From NCBI GenBank assembly GCA_949357655.1, contig CASHTG010000013.1:62001-126000 (forward strand): a DNA stretch of 64,000 nucleotides, given 5' to 3'. The DNA comes from Parascedosporium putredinis. Lineage: Eukaryota; Ascomycota; Sordariomycetes; Microascales; Microascaceae. Shown here one piece after another: positions 1 to 10,717 of this stretch. Under the pieces are notes generated by a model. It was not told where the DNA came from. It worked only from the letters and a program-made list of their open reading frames with translations, and did not search any database. The position numbers and the translations under genes are program-made. Each line of letters starts with the position of its first letter. Position 1 is the first letter of the stretch.

Positions 1-445
1 GGTGGATGAAGACCGGGGAGTGACCGCGACTCGTCACTGATTGGTAGGGGGATGAGAATGTGTGACACAGCTTTGAAGGGTTCTGCATCAACACTTAATG
101 CTACAGGCCATCGAGCTGGCGGCCATGTGAGGATGGTATAAAGGTGCCAAAAACAGGGATACTGGGAAATGGAGAGCAGGAATGGTATGTATTGCTGATG
201 ATCAATACAATCTTGGTAGATGAAAGTTGTCCTTTTGGCATCATGTAGCCGTGCTTGTTGATGGAAGATTGAGGGAGTATATAAAATATAGGCCCTGTTC
301 TAGTTGTTAATGCCGCGGAATACGTTCATAGGCATCGATATCAAGAAGTCGAGGCCTTAAGTCATAATTTGCTGTGAGCTGTTGCCCTTTCCACCTGTGA
401 TCGCCGCTTCTTCTCTTTGTAGTGCGCCTTGAGGAGTCTGAAAAA
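1..445. other. Region downstream of the HeLo gene, no gene seen
   Basis: No reading frame here shows a recognisable domain, signal peptide or splice structure. It lies beyond the stop codon of the minus-strand HeLo gene and probably holds its 3' untranslated region. Confidence 0.5.
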
Positions 446-2334
446 TCACGCAAAGCATTTCTCAAGTTCGCATACAACATGTTCTTCAAACGAGACCTGA
501 AGAGGAAAATCACTCCTACTGAGAGCATCTTCAGAGATGCCGAAATCGTTGTTCAAGCATCGTTGAACGGCGCGCCAATAAACTTCACCCATCTTGGGCA
601 ATAGCTTGTCGCAGTATTCTGTCTGAACTTTGAGCCTAAACTCTGAGTCGTTTTGGGAGCGTATACGAATGGTGTCAATCGTCCTCCATAACCCTATTTC
701 GAGGAGAATCAGCCCGAGGCTGTATATATCAAACTCAGATCGATAGCGCTGCCGCATCGTTTCCGATTCCGGATGGACCTCAGGGTGACTGTACGACCTT
801 ATGGCATCACGTTTTGTCTGGAAGCCAGCCGTTGACACGGACAAGGTCTCAGAGAGCTCAGAAGGATGATCTGGCCGCGACAGGTCCCAGCCTAAAAGAT
901 AAAAATCCGACAACGCATGGGACAAAGTTGTCGGGGTGACCCGATGGGGGCGTTCTGTTCTCGTTGATTGGCCATTTTGCTCATAGAAAGGACGATTCGA
1001 CTCGTCTTCGCTGCGAAAGTAAACGATGTTGTCGCTACGGATCGACTTGTGTAGCCATCGAACAGAGTGAAGGCGTAGCACGGCAGTGGCAAGGCGTTTC
1101 GCAATCTCGAAACGATGGCCGAGAGGCAATGGGGTGCTCTCTCGGCGAATGAGGTCCTGAAGGCTCTCCATCTGCCCACCGCCTCCACTTTGGATGGAAA
1201 ATATCATACCTATTCGCGAATTTTCAGTATCGTTCACTAGTCCTCGGCAGTGCAGCGTTGCAAATTTCTCGAACAAGTTATCGCGATTGAGGACGCTGGC
1301 AAGCTCGCTGAGGCGAAGAGTTTGCTCGAGCCTCGTGGGGAGTCCCTGTTGCAATATTTCCACTCCACCATGACGCTCTGACCGTCTAGGTTGGAGAGAG
1401 ATCGGTATTCGCCGTAAAGAAGAGTCCCGCGTTTGAAATCTTTGGTTTGGTAGGGCTGGATTCGTCGCGGCGGCGCTGCCTCGGTGAGGGTCACGGAGCT
1501 GGATGAGGTCGCATCATCACCCTCCCACTCTCTGCTCTCGCACAACTGCCATTGCTTTATCCTTGCCATGTTCTTCAACCCACTTCCATTAGGTAATCTT
1601 TCAGTCTTGATGAGTGTGTCGTGATCAACGCTATCGAGGATCGACATTTCGGCGCGCCGGTCTATCTGGTGATGTAACATGGGATGGAGGAGCTCGAGTA
1701 AAAGGTTATTGGTCTTTTCTATGCTCTCCAGAAGTACAAGAATGGCACTTTTGTCCGAGGTGATCCACTTCATGCTCAATCCCGCCCGCGACTTTGACTT
1801 GACCAGCTGCTCCTCGCTGGCCTCGCTGGCCGCACCTGTTGAAACGTCGTGTATGCTCCTTGGTGAGGGGCTCCGCTTCACGAATTTACCCCATGTCTTG
1901 AGTAGCTTTGTTTGCTTTGGCGATGAGTGAGCCAGCTGAACTGATGTAGTAGCGTACTTGGAAATAAGATCTGATGCTTCGATAAACTTGTCTCGCATTC
2001 CAGCGAGCGCGGCAAGGGTGAGCTGTACAAACTCAGGGCTCTTCAACTTTAGCTTGCCTTCGAGGGCGTGTCCAAAGTTAGTGATCTCCGGAGCCGTCGC
2101 CCAATCTTTCGGACGCGCCTCCATGGTCCCGATGACCTCTTGGACGCCAAGCGTTGAGCACCATCTCTCGAACCTCAGACCTTGGATGAAGAGGTTGAGG
2201 TGCGCATCTTTTTGTTCCCTGGCTTGAAGATTGATGTTTCTCAGTCCGTTTACAGCTGACAAACAGACCGAAACGACCTTGACTAGTTCGATAGAGGCTG
2301 CGACAGCACCGAGGATCTCTACGCCTGATGCCAT
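446..2334 (-). CDS. HeLo domain / pseudokinase protein, one frame break
   Basis: About 629 aa once one base is added. The N-terminal ~200 residues match the fungal HeLo (HET-s/LopB-type, prion-inhibition and propagation) domain, including a segment LRFERWCSTLGV close to that family's hallmark. The C-terminal ~290 residues are kinase-like but lack the catalytic aspartate: LHKSIRSDNIVYF replaces the HRD loop and LLGWDLSR replaces DFG, the usual state in fungal HeLo-kinase-like proteins. HeLo domains of HET-S act as membrane-targeting cell-death executioners; the role of this protein is inferred. I chose the ATG at 2334 because it begins MASGVEIL, the domain's natural start; the frame is open upstream to 2685 but that stretch looks untranslated. 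The reading frame changes at the AAA run (TTT on + at 1357-1359); adding one base gives the family-like VEWK and joins both halves. It is transcribed divergently from the kinase-ankyrin gene. Confidence 0.8.
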
Positions 2335-2927
2335 GATGAGGAAGATATATAACTGCGGTTTATTGGGGAGGAAGGCCAACTGTGCTTCGCGACCTATTTT
2401 TGAAGAAATAAAAGACACCAAGGAGGAGGTATAAGGGGAAAATTGAAAAAAAGGGAAACTGGTAATACGACGACGGAGACAAAAAAACATGGAGCTGAAC
2501 AAGCACAAGATACGATGAGCATGGCGATCTTGGAGCACCAGTGGCGTCTGGGGGCTCAAACGACTCGACCGAGAAACCACCCCTCCTCGATGCGCGCATG
2601 CAGCTCTTTGTTGTCCAGCCCTGTTCAAGGGTTTGGGGGTGGCTGAGCAACTGGATCCAATAAGCGCCAGCATGCATGCATGCATCTTTAATCCATTTCA
2701 CAGACTGAGGCTGGTGAGGTGGCAATTTTTGGGGAGGTTGTCCTTGACCACCTTTTCTCCAAGCCTCCTGCGGCGTCGGCTGTCTTTGTCCCCGCGTCTC
2801 CTCGCCCCAGAGGAGAAACGCAATTTCAGAGCAGTGACAGAGAAAATAAGTAGGGGCAAGAGTTGCGAATCTTACCCCATTTTGGCCTTGGGCGTCCAGT
2901 TTGTGGAAAACTGGTAATTCTAGCGGA
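2335..2927. promoter_or_regulatory. Shared divergent promoter region (593 bp)
   Basis: The two flanking genes start at its ends in opposite directions, so it must hold both promoters. It contains a TATATA stretch at about 2345-2350 and a short ATGC microsatellite. No domain-bearing frame is seen. Confidence 0.6.
2671..2685. repeat. ATGC-type tetranucleotide microsatellite
   Basis: CATGCATGCATGCAT is visible, about 3.75 units of a self-complementary tetranucleotide. It lies in the divergent promoter and is a simple repeat of no known role. Confidence 0.9.
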
Positions 2928-5900
2928 ATGGAGCGATCGAAGACGGCCTCACGCAGGTTTGCGCCCCAGGGACGTGTCAATCTCCAGGACTTGCGATACT
3001 CTGCGTCCCGAACTCGCACCAATTTCACTCGCATCCGAGGTGGAACCAAGGCCGGCGCGCAGAAGGGTAGCGGCCCGAAAGCGGATTTCATCACATTCGT
3101 CTCTCTCGCCTGCGAGATCTACCAGAGGCAAGACCATGATCTCGTAGCTGTTCGGCAGTATCCGCCCGCTCTTGAAACATATCAAGGCAAGGGGCATACG
3201 AGCCTCGTGAGCCACACCCGTGTGGTGCAGCAGGCCCCATCCGATTTTGTTCGAGGCTCACTTGCTTCTTATGACGAGGGCATTATTCTCAAGCGTCCAC
3301 GGCACGTTCAGGAGGAAAAGGCCAAGTCTGATGCCCTCTCTAGCTTCATCACGGACCTTCGGATCCGCTCTCACCGTTCTCTTGCCGCGCATCCTAATGT
3401 CGCACGACTGAGGGTGTGGGCTGGGACTTTGAGGATGACGAGGCGACGATTCCGCGGCCCATCCTCCTCGAAGAGTTTGCGCCCCAAGGAGCGCTTGATA
3501 GTTTCTGGAAGAATTGGAGTTTCGTGAGACTTAGTTTCAAAGCCAACCTCGAGTTTTGCCGGGATATAGCGGAGGGATTACGGGCACTTCATGCCTGCGG
3601 AGTTGTGCACGGCGACCTGAAGCCGGAGAACATCCTAGTTTTCCCGCGCAAAGATGCACGCGACTCCTTCATGGTCAAGTTGACTGATTTTGGCCATTCG
3701 GCACTCATGAGCGACGACCCAGAAACCTTGCCTGCGTTTACGCCTTGGTGGTGTGCCCCGGAGGCTACTAGCGCGACCAATATGACTTTTGCGGAGCTGA
3801 AGTCGACAGACTACTACTCCTATGGCCTTGTGATCCTTTCTATTATGCTGGGCAGGCCATTTCATTTGGATATCGACGATGTTGAGAAGAGAAAACAGGA
3901 CGGAAGCATTCTGGATAAGGCGGTACAACTGCTGGAGAGCGAAGATAAGAATAACTACGACTCCGATCTTGACGTTGAAGCTGTGGCTTCCTGTTGAGGA
4001 AGACGGTTCAATTGAACCCGGGGCACCGCAGCATGGAAGCTTGTGTATGCCTCATCGAGAAGTAAGTCTTCATCCCCACTCGCCTTTTCATGGGCACTCA
4101 CTCGCCCGCCCCTCAGTATTCCTGCTAACGCGAAAAATAAGGTTCGAAGCCGAGAATTACGCACCGTCAGGGACGAGGCAACGTCAGTCGTATGAAGGTT
4201 TGCCGGTGGTCCCTCCGCTAAACGTGATTGAAAAGGTAAGAGTTCTTGCTTGGTATATGTGTGCACGTCGTTCGATCTCTTGGTACAATCTGGGCTTTGG
4301 CGCTTATTTCTTTCTCCTACAAGATGACTATTGGCTATCATACGCTCTCTCAATGCAGCCACCAGCTTAAGGAGTTTATTACCCAAAAGCTCCTAGTGAT
4401 AGCGCGGAATCCCAGCGACCCCAGGAATGCTGCGGCCGGTTGGGAGCTTGTAGTCTGCTATTTTTCCGGCTTCGGCGTGAAGCAGAATCCTGAGATGGCA
4501 GCGTTCTGGCTCGAATTTGCGCGAGAGAATAATATTGAAGCTGCGCAGACGTACTATGAGGCCCTCAGTGGAGCTATTAGCCAGCGATATGAGCGAAACC
4601 TTCAAAAGGAATCACTTGTGGTGAGTAAGCTGGTTCCTGATAAAGCACTTGTCGTGGAACCTGGTAGCGGACTCTGCCGGGTTGAAACAGTTCTCGAGGA
4701 AACCGAAGGCGAATTCGTCTCTGCTCCTGCCGCGAGTACTACAACGGCTGTTGATGACTCCACGAGTTACTTTGTGGGATTTGATGAAGAAGGGGCGCTG
4801 GATGATGATCCGTTCCTTCCCGACAATCTGATGCCAGAACCACTCTGCCAGGCAGCGAGGGATGGCGACCTCAATGCCCTCAAAAGTCTCATCAGCGCCG
4901 ATTCGGCTGTCGTGAACAGTCAAGACCCAAGTGGGAACACTCCGCTTTTGATTGCTGCCATACACAAGCAATATGAGGTTATGGATTATCTTCTTAGCGA
5001 GACCGAAACTGATGCTTCAATCCCTAATCGCATGGGCCAAACGGTTCTTCATCTCATGGCGACGTTTCCTCCGTCTGAAATTTGGCGCTTCGCCCCTCGC
5101 CTCGCGTCTACGGCAAGCCTGGGCCAGGAGTCCCTGCCTGTTTGGCAAGAAACCAATCGGACCATCTTTTCTCTGGGCCTCAGATGCTGTCCAATCCTGA
5201 ACTCGATCCTTCATAGAAATAACGCCTTGCTTGATGCGCTCCTGAAGATGGCCCACGCAGATGATGCGATATCTGTCTGCCGCATATGTGAGCTTGGCTC
5301 GCGATTTAGGCGAGTTCTGGCCATTTCACTCGCTCTATTCTATGCCGATGCGCTGGAAGCCATAATGGCACATCTTCAGAGCCATAAAGCAGGGTACGAT
5401 TTTGATCTTCGGAACATCAACGTCTGGACCGGGCAAGAACTCCTTCCTCTCAGCAAGGTCCCCTTTCATAATGTCGCCATTGCCGCCCTCGACCTTCCTG
5501 AAAATTTCTTTCGCGCCATGGTCTACGGTGACAAATTTGCGGATGTGCTTCAACGGACAATGAGGTTTTTGCTTGCCATGGACAATGCCGACCGCGACAG
5601 ACTCGCGCGCATGATGCTGTGCGCTGCAATAGAAGGTGGTAGTCTTGATGCTGTCGACTTCCTGCTTCAAGAAAACAAGGAATCGGCAAAGGAACCACTC
5701 TGGTGGCTTCTTCAGCGATCATATAGACCGACTTGGCCTGACATCTCGTCCCCTACGATGAAGCTGGCAATAAGTCTCGGCCAGAGGGAAATATTTGATC
5801 GCCTTGTTGAGGAGAATAGTTCCGTTTGGAAGACATACGCGTATATCAGATGCAGCCTGCCAGAGTGTTGGATCGGAGACTCTTTGTGGTCGCGAGCGGT

Positions 5901-7542
5901 GATGAGGTTCCTCGGGCCTCACGCGCTGTTTGGAACCCGGCAGCCGCAGCACCAACATCACTTCAATCTTGTACGGGCAGCACTTGAACATGCCGTTTCT
6001 GCTCAGCACCAAGACCACTACTTTTGTAAGTGTCGTGAAAATGTCTTCTGTCGGGCCTGGAACCTAATATGGGAGAACGAAAACTCTAATGACGGAGAGA
6101 TAGGTCTCGTATCACACAAGTCTCAAACCCTTACCTCATTAAGCAGGGCACGCCCGGATTTCTTATTGCATCGCTCTCTAATTCATATTTCCGGGCCACT
6201 GATGTCCTGATCAAGCGGTGTCCGGAGCTGTGGGGGTTAAAGTGTCACGAGTATTCGAGGATAGAGCAGTTTCTCGCCGAGTTTGAGCGCGCATCAAATA
6301 AAGACATTCGCCCAATGCTCGGGATTCACGTCGAGGAAGACGTTCCAGAATTTCCACATTTCACAACGACCGCAGAGCACGTATTGCTTACGGAGTCATA
6401 TACGCAGTGTCAGTACACGCTTAAGAGCTTGATGGCTACAAGGTTTAGACGGCCTAAAGAGAGCCTCTGGCCATCAGGGCCCGTCGACTCACAGCGAAGG
6501 CGATGGCTCGCAGAGGCGGATCAGAGGAAGACGGGGCGCCGGAGTGGAAGAGGCACCCAATAACTCCTTCCGAGTATCACTGTCTACTCGTTGGAAATAT
6601 TGTTAGAAATCGTCCTGATCGGGTCGATCTCTGGTCAGTTATTGAGGCCCAGGTCAGAATTGGACATTCAAAGGCAGCCAGCTACCTCAAATTGGCCTTG
6701 AAGTGCTCTAATATGACGGCTTTACGAGCAATGTTAGACATTGGATGGAACCCAGGAGGTTCCTTTTTGAGTCAATGGTTCCTTTCACCTTCTCTTTCAG
6801 CTCTGAGACTGGAGACGAAGGCGCGCAGGGCTGACGCATACATTACATTAGCGCCTGCGCTGCTCAAGACCAGGATTTTAGCGATGCACCCCCTCTCCTA
6901 CGTGGACCCGCCCTTGAAACACACAAAGGCCTCTACTCGCGGTACAATCGCAACCGGTCCGATCGATTTCGCTCTATGTATATCAAGCGCCTGCAAGACA
7001 GCCAGGAGATGCTCAAGAGCTATGGCGCTCCGACATCGGCTTTGCCACAAATACTTGCTTGGACTGGCGGCTCCGCCACATGGCAGAGGGATGCATATAT
7101 AGAAATCGCCATGATTTATATCTGGCTTGCCTACGCTGTACTCTACGCCGCCATATTGCCTCTTTCTATTTCATTTGGGACAAAGATGGTGTGGACCTCG
7201 TTGCCCCTGTCCAGCAAATTAGGCTTCGCGTATCTTTGGTCTGGACTTGCCGCAGGCATGACTTTATACACGATAAGAGTTCGGCCGTCACAATATCAGC
7301 GGAAGTTTCGGAAGGCAAGTATTTTCATTGCGGCGATCCTTTTCGTTGCTAATCATTTTGTTTTGCCGGTTCTGGTCATTCGTTTTCGCCTAAGACCATT
7401 CTTGTCGTGCACGTATTACATCGAAGATATGAAGTTGGCTTCAACTTGTGTGGACTATTCCTACCTGCTACCACTAGCTATAGGAATCATCGAGGTTGGT
7501 TTCTGGAGCACGTTTAAGATAGCTAGTGGACGCGACTGGTGA
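2928..7542 (+). CDS. Protein kinase - Sel1-like - ankyrin - membrane protein
   Basis: About 1457 aa with exons 2928-4061, 4142-4235, 4324-6025 and 6104-7542 and five added bases. The kinase domain looks catalytically complete: LKRP near the ATP lysine, HGDLKPENIL, DFG in LTDFGHS, and APE in WWCAPEA. A Sel1-like helical pair follows (GWELVVCYFSGFGV), then ankyrin repeats (GNTPLLIAAI, GQTVLHLMA) and a long divergent region. The last ~170 residues hold about four hydrophobic spans (for example IAMIYIWLAYAVLYAAI), so it is probably membrane-anchored. Frame breaks lie at GGG 3412-3414, TTCC 3988-3991, GGG 6146-6148, GGGG 6533-6536 and somewhere in about 6845-6870. Each needs one extra base, and with all five the coding length is a multiple of three. 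The start ATG at 2928 is the first in frame. Kinase activity is predicted from motifs; the ligand and pathway are unknown. Confidence 0.75.
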
Positions 7543-7771
7543 ATATCGTGATCCAGGGAGTACCTCGGGTCTCTGGAAATGAGGGGTTTTATTTGATACG
7601 CATCTTGCACCTTTTGCGCCTCAGATGTTGCGTAATTCTTCACATCAAGCTCTAGTGTGGTATCTATATGATGTATTTTGTTTCCTTTATCGAAACAATC
7701 TATAAGATTGCAGTTGAAGGCAAGCACTGTGATTCCTGTGGACATCTGGAGATGCTACACCCAGTCCCGGC

Positions 7772-8367
7772 ATGAGGGTAAGCAATGGGGATTGGTGGCC
7801 CCTCCGGCTAGGTGGGTCCATTGAAGGATCAGAATACAGAAGGAATTGGGAAATAGATATCTTGCAAGATGGCGCTGCAATGCTTCTACGCCTCCAGGTA
7901 CGAAAGTCTAAGGGTGAGAGAGTAGGTGCCGGTCAATCGGGGCCCTCGGCTAAGAACAGATGCCATCTTGAGGAAGCCTGGCTACTCTCGAGCATGCAAG
8001 GCCGGGTTGGGTATGAGATTAGGATGTCCTGAATTCTACGTACGAACATCTTAGTCCGCGTGCTAGTTGCTAGGATCTAAACATGGACCGCCTCATACCC
8101 GTCCTGCAGAGTGTGCCTATTCAAGGATCAAAGCTGGGATGGAATTGCGTCGAATGGGTGAACGAGGCCTTGGAGAGGTTGCAGAAGGATGGACAAGCCC
8201 TGGGTACCTCTGTACTTGACTGGAAGACAGTACGTGATATAGTAATGTGGTATGTTGGGAAGAAGGCAGCAGAGCATAGATTTGATGGCAAGGCTGAACC
8301 TGGCCAGTGTGATACTAGCAAGGTGGCGACTTATGACTTGCTGGAAAGGACAGAGACGACGCCATGA
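7772..8367 (+). CDS. Uncharacterised fungal protein, exon structure uncertain
   Basis: The C-terminal block from 8083 (CVEWVNEALERLQ, a dW..vRd helix, HRFDGK, then TYDLLER before the stop) has the look of a small conserved family I recall from Sordariomycete genomes with no assigned function. An upstream block from 7772 (RRNWEIDILQDGAAMLLRLQ) fits the family's N-terminal half. The two blocks lie in different frames, so at least one intron (an acceptor at 8072 fits) or frame break separates them; I could not fix the exons. It sits between the kinase-ankyrin gene and a phosphotransferase relic. Confidence 0.45.
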
Positions 8368-8459
8368 AATCTTGGTCGACCGACGTGAGATGTATCACTA
8401 GATTGCTGTAAACCACCTCCGCCTAATAGCTTCCATTTCTAACTCTCGCGGCATAGGTG

Positions 8460-9044
8460 TCAAAAATTATCCACCTCATCCTGCCAAAACTGATTCATTG
8501 GAGCGACGTTCCAGGCCGAAGAATATTCCCAGTATGGTGGCATCCACCCGGCCGTTTCCCAGTCAAGAATTCCCACGACTTTGTCATCGTGAACCATGAT
8601 GTTAAAGCTGCTTAAGTCGCCATGCGTGAAGACAGGCCGAGGCCACGGTTCATCGTGAAAAGCGCAGAGTTCACAGAGGCCAGCTAGAGAATTATCGTCT
8701 AGCTGGCTGGCCTCGATTCCATCTCGAAGCTCCCGATGGAAGTCCTTGATGGTTTGAAAAGGGCCCTAGATTGACTTTTTCGGAAGACGCTCATCAAAAA
8801 TAGGCCCACCGTCGACATTCGCGACGCCGATGGTATCTAGTGGTTGAATATTGCGAAGCTGGGCGACCATCGATTTTAGATGCTCTAAAATTTTTCTTCT
8901 GGATGCTGGAGGACGGAAACCCCAGCCAACATTCGCCGTTGTGCCGACGATCCTCTCCATGACGATGTAAGTGGTACCCTTGTGTGTGAAAGCGCAATAT
9001 ACTTGTGGGACTGGAATCGAGGTGTGTCGCGATACAAATTGCAT
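8460..9044 (-). pseudogene. Aminoglycoside-phosphotransferase-like protein with in-frame stop
   Basis: The frame reads an APH/choline-kinase-like fold: MQFVSRHTSIPVPQVY at the N-terminus, YIVMERI in the N-lobe, HGDLSSFNIMV (catalytic loop H-x-D-x4-N) and ILDWETAGW (metal-binding D) near the C-terminus. A TAG codon at 8766-8768 interrupts it in frame, just before GPFQTIKDFHREL. Coding similarity continues on both sides in the same frame, so this is a nonsense change and not a homopolymer shift. The usual first ~50 residues of the family are not found upstream of 9044 without another stop, so the 5' end is missing, on another exon or decayed. Probably a decayed gene; a base-call error is possible. 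Confidence 0.6.
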
Positions 9045-9621
9045 TGTACTTGCTTCGGTGAGTGTCGTAGATCCGATGTCATGGATGGAGACGCCACGGT
9101 GTCACGTGAATCAACCTTTGATGTGAGATAATACCGCCTCTATCGCCTAGAATGGAAGAATGATGACAGCGTCGTCAAGCGCAGCATTGAGAATATACGC
9201 ATATACGTAGGACTGAGGAGGGTTACCCATCGACAGCGGTACCATATGCAGCCTTTAATCTTTAATTATGACTTGAAAATATGACTTGATTAATGCTAGT
9301 AGAGGCATTCATCTGTATTGAAATACTGTAGCCAGTTGCGTTTAACTTTCACCAATTCGGGCAAGGAAGTGGACCATCTAGAATTGACTTTCAGTCTTCT
9401 GCTATTATGGTACATCAGTGATGTAGGGCGAGTGCTCCACCCCCGGATACAGCGTTGGATTGAAGTTTGTGGAGAATTTGAAGGTTCCTAAAAATAGATG
9501 TCCGCTAACAACAATCGAGGGGCGGGTTGGAAACTTCTGATGCTCAATTTCTACCTCAACAAAGCGCGTTGCGCGGGCCACTCGAGGTAGCTCAGTGCTA
9601 ACATAGGTGAGAGCCAAAGCC
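9045..9621. other. Intergenic, no gene seen
   Basis: No open frame with a recognisable feature. The segment upstream of the phosphotransferase relic may hold its lost 5' part. Confidence 0.5.
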
Positions 9622-10134
9622 TCAAAGCAATTGTGATATCTAGATACATTTAGTAATTAGGAGAGAAAACAATTACGGTATTCTTACGAGAGCAAGAGTT
9701 TGATAGCCAAAGTGAAGGCCGCCGAGGATCAGCAAAGTGCGGCCATAAATCGCATCTGCGTTCAAAGGGCTACCACTGTCGGTGGGTGTTGCCGTTGCCG
9801 TAGACGAGGATGTCGTTGTCGGACTGTTTTCCGCATCATCCGGTGTGATATACCGGGCACAGTAGGACTCGAGCGTTTCTTGCACGCGGGCACTATCATC
9901 GGCGCAAGACTTTTCCAAGCATGATGTAAAACTAGTCTTTTGTGGGCTCACGCAGACACAGGCAGCCATTTCGTTGATGCTGGCAACACCACCGCCACAT
10001 CTTTCATATTCCGCATCCTGACACGACCAGCATTCTCCGTCCCAGTCAAGGTAAGAACCCCACGGGTTAGGTGCGCCAAGGGTGCTAGCGATTAGGAGAG
10101 CAAGCGCGATAAAGGAACGAAGAGTGGAAGGCAT
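9622..10134 (-). CDS. Small cysteine-rich secreted or GPI-anchored protein
   Basis: 154 aa from exons 9688-10134 and 9622-9639, with a 48-nt intron (donor GTAAGA, acceptor CTAG). The frame is intact. It starts with a signal peptide (MPSTLRSFIALALLIASTLG) and then carries eight cysteines spaced C-x2-C-x7-C-x12-C-x-C-x11-C-x4-C-x14-C. A Thr/Ser-rich linker and a hydrophobic tail follow, which could direct GPI anchoring or form a membrane span. Eight cysteines recall CFEM surface proteins, but the spacing is not clearly CFEM and I do not assign that domain. The ATG at 10134 is chosen because the signal peptide begins there. It is divergent from the MFS gene. Confidence 0.75.
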
Positions 10135-10717
10135 TGCGGTTATCAACAAGATGATTAATATTCCTTGTGCTTAAAAAGAGGTGGACCAAGTCTGCGGTGT
10201 AACGTCGAATCGTGTGACTTGAATCCTCCGGGTAGGCACTGAGCAGAGCGGAGGATTCACGTCATGCCCGAGGAGGGTAATTTCCAAGTTATGCTAGCTG
10301 CCATGTGATCAAGATGATATTCACGTGACTACAGCCAATCGGCATTAGGTACTGTACTGGACAACTTGGAATTAATTTGGCTGCCTGGACTGTCGGCTGT
10401 ATAGTGCTCCATTCGATTTTAGTGTAAAAATTATCTAATACTCAACAGCCCTTGAGGTCTCGAATAATGCAGCTCTTGAAACAGGAGGAACGGGATTGCG
10501 AGACAAGAAGATATGACGTTTTGTTTTCTTCCCTAAAATTGTCTCTGGAATCTGACATAGATTGGTGTGTATAAGGAATAAGGATTGGTAAGCCTGTATT
10601 TGGGTGCATAGGTTGATCTATTTTACTTCTGTCAACCCTCCCAATTCAAAAACCTCTTTTCCTATTGGCAACGGATTGAGCGCCGTGCGGACCTAGCTCT
10701 AATAGAATGAGCACACG
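10135..10717. promoter_or_regulatory. Divergent promoter region (583 bp)
   Basis: It lies between the starts of a minus-strand surface protein and a plus-strand transporter. No specific site stands out. Confidence 0.5.

Noticed and set aside
1237..2685. Longer HeLo protein starting at 2685
   Set aside because: The extra ~117 N-terminal residues have untranslated-region composition, and the HeLo domain starts naturally at 2334.
2360..3094. 244-codon minus-strand frame over the divergent promoter
   Set aside because: No domain or signal; it overlaps the promoter and the start of the plus-strand kinase gene.
6443..6513. Intron (GTTTAG...GCAG) in the kinase-ankyrin gene
   Set aside because: It would also restore the frame, but the donor is poor. 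One added G in GGGG 6533-6536 keeps the whole coding sequence and fits the pattern seen elsewhere.
446..7542. Programmed -1 ribosomal frameshifting in the HeLo and kinase genes
   Set aside because: No slippery heptamer or downstream structure was seen, and the same type of break occurs in unrelated genes throughout the window.
9622..10134. CFEM domain call for the small surface protein
   Set aside because: It has eight cysteines, but the spacing and the surrounding residues do not follow the CFEM pattern closely enough.
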